A stretch of 5,787 bases of DNA from Acidobacteriota bacterium (GTDB lineage: Bacteria; Acidobacteriota; UBA6911; RPQK01; JADFOI01), in contig JAPYTY010000147.1 of the NCBI GenBank assembly GCA_029942065.1, positions 1 to 5,787 on the forward strand. The letters are read 5' to 3'. The position numbers and the translations under genes were made by a program. The notes beneath the pieces are model-generated. The model made no database searches. It was not told where the DNA came from and saw only the letters and a list, made by a program, of their open reading frames with translations. Each line of letters opens with the position of its first letter. Position 1 is the stretch's first letter. Below, one piece after another: positions 1-5,352 of the stretch.

Positions 1-13
1 TTCGATACATCAT
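1..13 (-). CDS. Possible 5' end of a leftward gene, cut by window edge
   Basis: On the minus strand a Shine-Dalgarno-like CGGAGG (complement of 17-22) is followed after a short spacer by two consecutive ATG codons, at 13-11 and 10-8. Only three or four codons (M, M, Y, R) are inside the window, so no product can be named. The second ATG has the better spacing of 6 nt from GGAGG. The call rests only on the ribosome-binding site and start, and it could be chance. Confidence 0.25.
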
Positions 14-117
14 GTGCCTCCGATGGCTGAAATTCTATCAGTTTGTTCCGTGTCTCGAAACGCATAGACGAAAAGGAAAAAAGACAGGAGATGTTTTGAA
101 TGTTGGATTTCGAATTT

Positions 118-177
118 CCTCCCACCTCAGGAATGTGGGAGGCACCTGAGGTGCCGAATCCGTTTCTGAGGTACCTC
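118..177. repeat. Cluster of three short palindromes sharing a CTGAGGT word
   Basis: Three inverted repeats lie within 60 bp. CCTCCCAC (118-125) pairs with GTGGGAGG (135-142). GGCACCT-G-AGGTGCC (141-155) has perfect 7-bp arms. GAGGTACCTC (168-177) is a perfect 10-bp palindrome. The word CCTGAGGTG occurs at 145-153 and inverted at 124-132, and a close variant CTGAGGTAC is at 166-174. They lie roughly 100-165 bp upstream of the possible leftward gene at the window edge, so operators for that gene or a small foldback element are both possible. Confidence 0.45.
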
Positions 178-218
178 GTTCGTCTTTCATCAGGTTGTGG
201 CCCCTATTTTGGCTGGAC

Positions 219-280
219 TTGGTTTGAGTTGGCTGGAGTTGGATAGAGTGAGTTTGCCGCGGGCACAGGGCACAACCCCT
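219..280 (+). repeat. Dispersed repeat, copy 1 (core plus paired heptamer)
   Basis: The 19-nt core GGTTTGAGTTGGCTGGAGT is at 221-239. After a 21-nt gap come two directly abutting heptamers GGGCACA (261-267 and 268-274), then ACCCCT. The same architecture recurs at 1813-1879 and 5174-5239. On the complementary strand all three copies can be read as a peptide containing SSQLKP, so a decayed 3' end of a gene, perhaps an integrase, is one explanation. An attachment or binding site is another. Confidence 0.8.
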
Positions 281-313
281 GAGGACAAGAGACAAGACGA
301 TTGTTTTACCAAC

Positions 314-420
314 CTAAAAAAATTTGATGTTACTGATGGTTTCAGGCGCAAAACGGTGCCCTCGATAAAGTAATTCCATCCGGTGATGGGGCCTGACTCC
401 GGCCCAACTTGACATTGATA
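314..420 (-). mobile_element. IS6-family insertion sequence remnant (left end and transposase N-terminus)
   Basis: Read on the minus strand, a degenerate terminus containing TGTCAAGTT (complement of 406-414) is followed by a reading frame from 379 to 314 that starts MELLYRGHRFAPETISNI and stops after 21 residues. The pattern F/L-Y-R-G-H-x-F-x-x-E-x-I resembles the N-terminus of IS6-family DDE transposases (F-K-G-R-H-F-x-x-[DE]-I-I in IS26). More than 90% of the transposase, including the DDE residues, is missing, so it is inactive. It is homologous to, and inverted relative to, the remnant at 1685-1835. The two also share the leader between terminus and start codon. The family assignment comes from the short N-terminal motif plus the terminus. 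Confidence 0.7.
409..414 (+). promoter_or_regulatory. Outward-facing consensus -35 hexamer (TTGACA) at the IS end
   Basis: The terminus of the left IS remnant contains a perfect TTGACA on the plus strand, pointing toward rnd. IS6-family terminal repeats are known for carrying outward -35 boxes that make hybrid promoters with adjacent -10 sequences. The sequence 16-18 nt downstream (around 431-439) is only a weak -10, so activity is doubtful. Confidence 0.3.
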
Positions 421-480
421 GTACATCGCGGACCGTACTCAAGGTGATTTGGGGTCGGCCTGACAGGGATTTCACTACCC

Positions 481-511
481 TTGGGGATAAAGGGACCGGA
501 GCAGCTATAAT
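481..511 (+). promoter_or_regulatory. Candidate rnd promoter
   Basis: A perfect TATAAT lies at 506-511, with a weak -35 TTGGGG at 481-486 and a 19-nt spacer that is longer than ideal. Transcription would begin at about 517-519, only a few bases before the ATG at 521. That would make the rnd mRNA nearly leaderless if the ATG is the true start. Confidence 0.5.
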
Positions 512-520
512 AGGTGGGGT

Positions 521-1681
521 ATGTGTGTGTCCTTGTTGCCACCTCCTATTCTCGTCGCTGACGAAGGTAGCCTCGCTCGGCTCGGCCGCTCTCTCGCCCC
601 TTATCCGGTCGTAGCCGTCGATACTGAATCCAATAGCCTCCATGCCTATCGCGAGTGCGTGTGCCTCATCCAGTTCTCCACCCCCGTCGCTGACTACATC
701 GTCGATCCGATCAGGCTGCCTGATCTGAATCCGCTCGCGCCCTTCTTCGCCAATCCAAGCCAGCAGAAGGTCTTCCACGACGCCGAGTACGACCTCATCT
801 GCCTCAGGCGCGACTACCATTTCGAGTTTGCGAACATCTTCGACACGATGAGCGCCGCGCGCACACTCGGCTGGCCGAAGGTCGGCCTCACCGCCATTCT
901 CGACACCCACTTCGGCGTGAAGCTGAACAAAAAATATCAGCGTTCCGATTGGAAACGCCGTCCCCTGAAGCCGGAACAGTTGGACTACGCGCAGCTCGAC
1001 ACGCACTATCTCGTGGCGTTACGCGACCGACAACTCCAGGCGTTGACTGAGTCCGGCCACTGGGCGGAGGCGCACGAGGACTTTGCACGCCTGGCGCGAC
1101 AGCGTGGCGACTCGGACAACGCGGGCCCAGACCCGATGGCATTCTGGCGCGTCAAGGGTGCGCGCGACCTCACGCCGGCACAAGCCGCTGTCCTCCAGGC
1201 CCTCTTCACGTACCGCGAGGAGCAGGCCGCGCGCATGGACCGGCCCCCCTTCAAAGTCATGGGAGCGGCGACGCTGATGGAGCTTGTCCGCCGCGCTCCG
1301 ACCCACACCGAAGACCTGCAGGGCCTGCTCGGGATGACGCCGAGGCAAATCCGCCGCCACGCACACGGCGTCTTGCACGCCATCCAAGAGGGACTCCACG
1401 CTCCGCCCCAGCGGCCGCCTCAGGCCGATCGCGAGTCTGACGTCGTGAGCGATCGGTACGACCGCCTGCACACATGGCGTAAGAACAGGGCGAGGGCACG
1501 CGGCGTTGAGTCGGATGTCATCCTTCCGCGCACGGCGCTCTGGGATCTCGCTCGCCGCCCCCCGCTCACCCATGGCGAACTGGCGCACATCACCGACTTT
1601 GGCCCCTGGCGGCGGGAAACGTACGGGGAAGAGATTCTGGCGCTGCTGTCTCGCGCCACCCCTGTGCCGGGTCGCACCTGA
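521..1681 (+). CDS. rnd: Ribonuclease D (DEDDy 3'-5' exoribonuclease with HRDC domains)
   Basis: Cytoplasmic 3'-to-5' exoribonuclease that trims the 3' ends of tRNA precursors and other structured RNAs using two metal ions. The 386-aa product matches the usual RNase D length. Exo I is VAVDTES (D34, E36), Exo II is HDAEYDL (D91), and Exo III is YAQLDTHYL (Y156, D160), giving the full DEDDy catalytic set. Two HRDC-type nucleic-acid-binding regions follow at about 214-290 and 310-380. The ATG at 521 is the first in frame but has no spaced ribosome-binding site. GTG at 527 has AGGTGG (512-517) 9 nt upstream and is a credible alternative that removes two residues. The gene stands alone, bounded on each side by inverted IS6-type remnants, and its stop codon lies 3 bp before the right IS terminus. 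No truncation or missing catalytic residue is visible. The assignment is firm. Confidence 0.95.
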   Translation: MCVSLLPPPILVADEGSLARLGRSLAPYPVVAVDTESNSLHAYRECVCLIQFSTPVADYIVDPIRLPDLNPLAPFFANPSQQKVFHDAEYDLICLRRDYHFEFANIFDTMSAARTLGWPKVGLTAILDTHFGVKLNKKYQRSDWKRRPLKPEQLDYAQLDTHYLVALRDRQLQALTESGHWAEAHEDFARLARQRGDSDNAGPDPMAFWRVKGARDLTPAQAAVLQALFTYREEQAARMDRPPFKVMGAATLMELVRRAPTHTEDLQGLLGMTPRQIRRHAHGVLHAIQEGLHAPPQRPPQADRESDVVSDRYDRLHTWRKNRARARGVESDVILPRTALWDLARRPPLTHGELAHITDFGPWRRETYGEEILALLSRATPVPGRT

Positions 1682-1684
1682 CGC

Positions 1685-1835
1685 GGCACTGTCAAGTTAA
1701 GCCTCTTTCAGCAACAATCAGCGGATGGAATCATTTTATCGAGGGCATCACTTTCCGCCTGAGATCATCAGTCACATCGCCTGGCTGATCGGGCTTGAAA
1801 ATGCCTCCAAGTTTGGTTTGAGTTGGCTGGAGTGA
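1685..1835 (+). mobile_element. IS6-family insertion sequence remnant (terminal repeat and transposase N-terminus)
   Basis: The terminus GGCACTGTCAAGTTAA starts at 1685, 4 nt after the last base of rnd, and its first eight bases match the GGCACTGT opening typical of IS6/IS26 terminal repeats. A frame from ATG 1725 reads MESFYRGHHFPPEIISHI, then diverges and stops at 1833-1835. This is the conserved N-terminus of IS6-family transposases, and the helix-turn-helix and DDE catalytic domain are absent. It matches the inverted remnant at 314-420 in terminus, leader spacing and first codons. The end of the frame overlaps dispersed repeat copy 2, so the IS was broken at or near that repeat. Confidence 0.78.
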
Positions 1836-1879
1836 GCAGGAGTTGGATTGCCGCGGGCACACTTCGGGCACAACCCCTT
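1813..1879 (+). repeat. Dispersed repeat, copy 2 (core plus paired heptamer)
   Basis: The 19-nt core at 1815-1833 is identical to copies 1 and 3. After the same 21-nt gap come GGGCACA (1855-1861), a 4-nt spacer CTTC, and GGGCACA again (1866-1872), followed by ACCCCT as in copy 1. A weaker similarity to the flank of copy 3 may continue further right: GATACCTTCGTG near 1960-1972 resembles GGTATCTTCGCA near 5266-5277. Confidence 0.8.
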
Positions 1880-2104
1880 GAGCCTCTCCGCATTGGTTCC
1901 TTTGCGGGATACCTATCTAAATATTCATGAAAGTATTCGAGGCCAAGGAGAGGCAAGGAAGATACCTTCGTGAAATCCTGAGAGTCCATTGGGGATGGTG
2001 GGAGACTTGTGTTAGCATCATTTTCATAACAAGCTTTTAGATTAATGCCACTTGTTTCGGCGCACCTGAGTCCAGGAAGTGCCGACGACCTTCAATTCTT
2101 CAAC
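1880..2104. other. Intergenic region upstream of the iorAB operon, no gene seen
   Basis: This AT-richer stretch lies between repeat copy 2 and the ribosome-binding site of iorA. A minus-strand reading frame here (from ATG 1989) has no ribosome-binding site and no recognisable motif. The region around 2006-2045 is the AT-rich spot where a promoter for iorA would be expected, but I cannot pick a convincing -35/-10 pair or a sigma-54 site. No regulator gene is adjacent. Confidence 0.4.
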
Positions 2105-2118
2105 GGGAGGTGCTGAAT

Positions 2119-2592
2119 ATGGCTTTCAAACTCAACATCAACGGACGGTCCCATAGCCTGGATATCGAACCCGAAACACCCCTGCTTTGGGTGCTTCGGG
2201 ACACCATCGGTCTGACCGGTACCAAGTACGGGTGCGGCATTTCCCAATGCGGTGCCTGTACCGTGCACGTGAACGGGCGGGCGGTTCGTTCCTGCGTGAC
2301 CCCGGCCAGCACCGTGATCGGCAAGAAGATCACCACCATCGAGGGACTGTCGGAGGACAGCAGCCATCCGGTTCAGGTGGCCTGGACCCAGGAGGACGTT
2401 CCCCAGTGCGGCTACTGCCAGTCAGGACAGATCATGGCCGCCACAGCCTTCCTCGACAAGTATCCCAACCCGAGCGATGCCGACATCGATCGGGAGATGA
2501 CCAATCTCTGTCGCTGCGGTACCTACGTGCGCATCCGACGGGCCATCCACCGGGCGGTCGAAATCGCCGGGTCGCGTTTATCTCGGGTATAG
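2119..2592 (+). CDS. iorA: (2Fe-2S)-binding small subunit of IorAB-type molybdenum hydroxylase
   Basis: The electron-transfer subunit of a xanthine dehydrogenase-family enzyme carries electrons from the molybdenum centre through two [2Fe-2S] clusters. The 157-aa product has the standard two-domain layout. An N-terminal plant-ferredoxin-like domain has C39, C44, C47 and C59 (CGISQCGAC followed by C59). A C-terminal helical domain has C97 and C100 (CGYCQSGQ) and C131 and C133 (LCRCGTY). All eight cluster ligands are present. ATG 2119 is chosen because GGGAGG (2105-2110) lies 8 nt upstream. An earlier in-frame GTG at 2110 overlaps that site. The gene is followed after 15 nt by the large subunit, a clear operon. 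It has no signal peptide of its own, so if the enzyme is exported it probably travels with the Tat-tagged partner. The family is certain, but the substrate, and hence the ior name, is by analogy to isoquinoline 1-oxidoreductase. Confidence 0.92.
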   Translation: MAFKLNINGRSHSLDIEPETPLLWVLRDTIGLTGTKYGCGISQCGACTVHVNGRAVRSCVTPASTVIGKKITTIEGLSEDSSHPVQVAWTQEDVPQCGYCQSGQIMAATAFLDKYPNPSDADIDREMTNLCRCGTYVRIRRAIHRAVEIAGSRLSRV

Positions 2593-2600
2593 GAGGGAGG
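2592..2600 (+). promoter_or_regulatory. Strong ribosome-binding site of iorB
   Basis: GGAGGGAGG overlaps the last base of the iorA stop codon and lies 7 nt before ATG 2608. It contains two overlapping Shine-Dalgarno cores, which fixes the start and fits translational coupling of the two subunits. Confidence 0.8.
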
Positions 2601-2607
2601 AACCATC

Positions 2608-4818
2608 ATGACACTCAATCGAGAATTCACTCGCAGAAATTTCATCGTCACCACCGCCGCCGCGGGCGGGGGGATGGCACTGGGTTTTTACCTGCCTGGG
2701 GCCCAGGTTTTGGCTGCGGCCACCGGCTTGGAAGGAGCTATCGCGACCAAACCGTGGATGGCGCCAACAGATGGTGCCGGCGCAGAGGTCAACGCCTGGT
2801 TGCTTATTGCTCCGGACGACACCGTCACCATCCGCGTCGCCATGAATGAAATGGGGACGGGCGTTTTCACCTCCATGCCCATGATCATAGCCGAGGAGCT
2901 CCAGTGCGACTGGGGCAAGGTGAAGGCGGAGTACGCATCGGCCAACAGGAACCTGAAGGAGGGAAAGGTCTACAAGTGGATGGTCACCAGCAGCGGCAAC
3001 GCCGTCACGCGTTCCCGTGAATACCTGCAGCAGGCGGGCGCAAGCGCCCGAGAGCGACTGATTCAGGCAGCGGCCACCGAATGGGGAGTGCCTCCGTCCT
3101 CGTGCACGGCCAAGGACAGCGTCATCACTCACACAGCCACGGACCGAACGCTCAGATACGGCGAACTGGCCAGTGCAGCGGCCAATATCCAGCTGGCCCA
3201 GGAACCGGCCATTAAAACGCCCGATCAGTTCACTTTGCTGGGAAAATCGCTGGCGCGGCTCGACACGCCCGTGAAGGTGAACGGCAGCGCAATTTATGGT
3301 GCCGATGTCCGGCTGCCCGACATGCTGTTTGCCACATCCAAGACTTCCCCCATCGTTGGGGCAAAGCTGAAGAGCTACAACTTCAGCGCCATCAAGAACC
3401 GGCCCGGTGTGCACTCCGTAGTGGAATTTCAGGGCGACAACAAAGCAACAGGTCTGCGAAGCGGGGTGGCCGTGGTGGCCGACACCTGGTGGCGAGCCAA
3501 GACGGCTCTCGAGCTTTTACCCATCGAGTGGGACTACGGACCCAATACCCATATCAACTCAAAGGATATCGCCCAACGGGACCTCGAGGTACTCAATAAA
3601 AAAACGGGCGCCATCACACTTGACGAGGGCGACGCCCTGGGCGCTATGAACAGTGCTGCCCAGGTGGTGGAAGCGGTTTATTCCGCACCCCACCAGGCCC
3701 ACGCCCCCCTGGAGCCTTTGGGGTGTACGGCCCAGGTCAAGGACAACCGGGTCGACATCTGGCTGGGAACCCAGAGGCCCGAGAGGGCCTTACAGGAGGC
3801 AGCCAGGCATGCGGGCGTGGCACCGGAAAACGCGTACGTTCACAACTGCTTCCTGGGTGGCGGCTTCGGAGGCCGGGTAGGCCGCAGTGAGGTAGCACAG
3901 GCCGTAGAGATTGCCAAAACCCTGGGGGGACGTCCGGTCAAACTGCTCTGGACCCGCGAAGAAGACATGAACAACAACTACTACAACCCGAATCCGATGG
4001 CCAGATTCCAGGCTGGATTGGGGACAGACGGCATGCCTGTGGCCTGGTTCAACCGGATCACCAGTGATTCCATCTTCTATTGGCGCGGCTGGAAAGGCAT
4101 CGACGGGGCCGCCTCTGGTCACCTGGACGACATGCCCTACCGCGTCCCCAACAAGCGGGTTGAATACATCATGCGGAATAAACACATTCCCGTGGCCTTC
4201 TACCGAATCAGCCCTAACGTCTTCATGCTCGAGTCTTTCATGGACGAGGTGGCTCACGCCAGCGGCAAGGATCCCATCGAGTTCCGGCGCGCCCTGCTCG
4301 GTGATGCTCCCCGTTATTTGAATGTGCTCGACAAGGTGGTGGAGAAAGCCGATTGGGGCAAGTCTTTGCCTGAGGGAACCGCACAGGGTTTTTCCATCAG
4401 CGAAACCTTCGGGACCGTGGTAGGGGAAGTGGCCCAGGTTTCGGTCAGCAAGCGGGGCGAGGTGAAGGTGGAGAAGGTTGTAACTGCGCTGGACTGCGGA
4501 AACACCATCAATCCGCTGATTATCGAAACTCAGGTGGAAAGCGGCATCGCCTTCGGCTTGAGCGCGTTGTTATATGGCGAGATCACCCTGAAAGATGGGA
4601 GGGTCGAACAGAGCAATTTTGATGACTACCCCATCATGAAGCTGGGTGAGATGCCGGAAGTGGAAACCCACTTTGCCCTCAGCGGCGGCGACCATTGGGG
4701 TGGGATCTCCGGCAGCATGCCGGGGGCTCAAGCTGCGGTGGCCAACGCCATCTTCAGGGTGACGGGCAAGCGCATTCGCTCGATCCCCTTCAAGCACCAC
4801 GACTTGAGCTGGGGTTAG
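2608..4818 (+). CDS. iorB: Tat-exported molybdopterin-binding large subunit, IorB-type (xanthine dehydrogenase family)
   Basis: Catalytic subunit that binds the molybdenum cofactor and hydroxylates a heterocycle or aldehyde with water as oxygen donor, paired with the upstream Fe-S protein. The 736-aa length is usual for IorB-type proteins. A twin-arginine signal (TRRNFIV, R9-R10), a hydrophobic stretch at 13-30 and an Ala-rich cleavage region near 35-39 predict export. Family signatures are LEPLGCTA (368-375), the cofactor loop GGGFGGR (417-423), DPIEFRRALL (555-564) and the C-terminal LDCGNTINP (628-636) with the YGEITLKDGRVEQSNFDDYP block (656-675). The C-terminal tail reads HWGGISGSMPG (696-706), where the family normally has a G-E-P motif carrying the catalytic glutamate, and no acidic residue is present there. 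No FAD subunit, cytochrome, XdhC-type maturation factor or regulator is encoded in the window. The family is firm, and the substrate is unknown. Confidence 0.93.
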   Translation: MTLNREFTRRNFIVTTAAAGGGMALGFYLPGAQVLAAATGLEGAIATKPWMAPTDGAGAEVNAWLLIAPDDTVTIRVAMNEMGTGVFTSMPMIIAEELQCDWGKVKAEYASANRNLKEGKVYKWMVTSSGNAVTRSREYLQQAGASARERLIQAAATEWGVPPSSCTAKDSVITHTATDRTLRYGELASAAANIQLAQEPAIKTPDQFTLLGKSLARLDTPVKVNGSAIYGADVRLPDMLFATSKTSPIVGAKLKSYNFSAIKNRPGVHSVVEFQGDNKATGLRSGVAVVADTWWRAKTALELLPIEWDYGPNTHINSKDIAQRDLEVLNKKTGAITLDEGDALGAMNSAAQVVEAVYSAPHQAHAPLEPLGCTAQVKDNRVDIWLGTQRPERALQEAARHAGVAPENAYVHNCFLGGGFGGRVGRSEVAQAVEIAKTLGGRPVKLLWTREEDMNNNYYNPNPMARFQAGLGTDGMPVAWFNRITSDSIFYWRGWKGIDGAASGHLDDMPYRVPNKRVEYIMRNKHIPVAFYRISPNVFMLESFMDEVAHASGKDPIEFRRALLGDAPRYLNVLDKVVEKADWGKSLPEGTAQGFSISETFGTVVGEVAQVSVSKRGEVKVEKVVTALDCGNTINPLIIETQVESGIAFGLSALLYGEITLKDGRVEQSNFDDYPIMKLGEMPEVETHFALSGGDHWGGISGSMPGAQAAVANAIFRVTGKRIRSIPFKHHDLSWG

Positions 4819-4823
4819 TGTGT

Positions 4824-4847
4824 GGGCGCACGTCAGTGCGCCCCTAC
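4824..4847 (-). repeat. REP-like hairpin a, 5 nt after iorB stop
   Basis: A perfect 8-bp stem GGGCGCAC (4824-4831) / GTGCGCCC (4836-4843) with a 4-nt loop. On the minus strand it is preceded by GTAG, the tetranucleotide found at the foot of REP elements mobilised by RAYT transposases. Its position right after the operon suggests it may also stabilise the mRNA 3' end or slow RNA polymerase. There is no T-tract, so it is not a typical intrinsic terminator. Confidence 0.65.
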
Positions 4848-4851
4848 ATCT

Positions 4852-4923
4852 AGCCCGGATACTGCATGAATTGTCTGCTGCAGTACCGCATCCATCCGCG
4901 CTGACCTATGCAGAACCCGGGCT
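4852..4923. repeat. 72-bp imperfect inverted repeat
   Basis: AGCCCGG (4852-4858) pairs with CCGGGCT (4917-4923), and CTGCAT (4862-4867) pairs with ATGCAG (4908-4913). Symmetric 3-nt internal loops separate the two stems and a 40-nt apical loop closes them. It lies between hairpins a and b, suggesting a compound foldback or MITE-like unit of roughly 4824-5027. Confidence 0.5.
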
Positions 4924-5004
4924 TGGCTGCAAAATCGTGCCAGAATGGAACGTGAAACGTGGTTGCCCACAATCCTGGAGTTGTCTCCTGAACGAAGATG
5001 AATT

Positions 5005-5027
5005 GTAGGGGCGTACTGCGTACGCCC
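5005..5027 (+). repeat. REP-like hairpin b
   Basis: GTAG followed by a perfect 8-bp stem GGGCGTAC (5009-5016) / GTACGCCC (5020-5027) with a 3-nt loop. Relative to hairpins a and c, one base pair in the stem is changed on both strands (C-G to T-A), so the structure is kept while the sequence varies. It is inverted relative to hairpin a. Confidence 0.65.
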
Positions 5028-5057
5028 ACAAGATATTCTTTATCCATGGCATGAACA

Positions 5058-5080
5058 GGGCGCACTCAGTGCGCCCCGGC
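5058..5080 (-). repeat. REP-like hairpin c
   Basis: A perfect 8-bp stem GGGCGCAC (5058-5065) / GTGCGCCC (5069-5076) with a 3-nt loop. The arms are identical to hairpin a. The flanking tetranucleotide, read on the minus strand, is GCCG rather than GTAG, so this copy has a degenerate foot. Confidence 0.6.
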
Positions 5081-5173
5081 TTAGTCCTTCCGGATTTACT
5101 GGGTTTTGAGATGGCGCGAAGACTTGCGGCCGCTACATGACCTAGCCGCTACCCGGGCAAGCCATCTGATTTT
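5081..5173. other. Non-coding spacer, nothing recognised
   Basis: No gene or RNA is recognised here. The stretch has a short direct duplication of GCCGCTAC (in GCGGCCGCTAC and TAGCCGCTAC) and leads into dispersed repeat copy 3. Confidence 0.3.
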
Positions 5174-5239
5174 TTGGTTTGAGTTGGCTGGAGTGAGTTG
5201 GAGTTGGATTGGCGCGGTTACAATTTTGGTTACAAAACG
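5174..5239 (+). repeat. Dispersed repeat, copy 3 (variant heptamer)
   Basis: The 19-nt core at 5176-5194 is identical to copies 1 and 2, again followed by a 21-nt gap. The paired heptamers here are GGTTACA (5216-5222) and GGTTACA (5228-5234), separated by 5 nt. Both differ from the GGGCACA of the other copies in the same two positions. It lies about 55 bp from the tRNA-Leu fragment. Confidence 0.8.
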
Positions 5240-5294
5240 CTGTTTTTGGGCTTAGGAGGAAGAAGGGTATCTTCGCAACTTATTGATTCTAATA

Positions 5295-5352
5295 TGCCCG
5301 GGGTGGGGGTCGAACCCACACGAGGGAAACCCTCACAGGATTTTAAGTCCTG
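5295..5352 (-). pseudogene. 3' fragment of tRNA-Leu(UAA), probable att site
   Basis: On the minus strand the sequence contains an anticodon arm CAGGA-CTTAAAA-TCCTG (complement of 5336-5352) with anticodon UAA, a class II variable arm GAGGG-TTT-CCCTC, a T arm GTGGG-TTCGACC-CCCAC (complement of 5303-5319), the acceptor 3' strand CCCGGGC and discriminator A at 5295. The 5' acceptor strand (GCCCGGG) and the D arm are missing. Homology stops exactly at the anticodon stem, the usual break left when a tyrosine recombinase integrates into a tRNA gene. No CCA is encoded. By the orientation, the chromosome side is below 5295 and the inserted element lies above 5352. Confidence 0.85.

Noticed and set aside
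38..295. 85-codon open frame on the minus strand
   Set aside because: It crosses dispersed repeat copy 1 and the palindrome cluster, and shows no ribosome-binding site or known motif.
1768..1989. 73-codon open frame on the minus strand
   Set aside because: It spans repeat copy 2 and part of the IS remnant in a different frame from the shared SSQLKP reading, and has no ribosome-binding site.
2578..3414. Long 278-codon open frame antisense to iorB
   Set aside because: It is a high-GC shadow of the well-supported iorB frame and has no family motif.
4824..4847. Intrinsic terminator for iorAB
   Set aside because: The hairpin has no following T-tract on the plus strand and recurs as a repeat elsewhere, so it is listed as a REP-like hairpin instead.
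4850..5065. 71-codon open frame on the minus strand within the hairpin cluster
   Set aside because: It is made of repeat sequence, including the 72-bp inverted repeat and hairpin b, and has no ribosome-binding site. Such frames recur wherever the repeat occurs.
5295..5352. Functional tRNA-Leu gene or tmRNA end
   Set aside because: The 5' acceptor strand and D arm are absent, and the presence of an anticodon arm rules out tmRNA.
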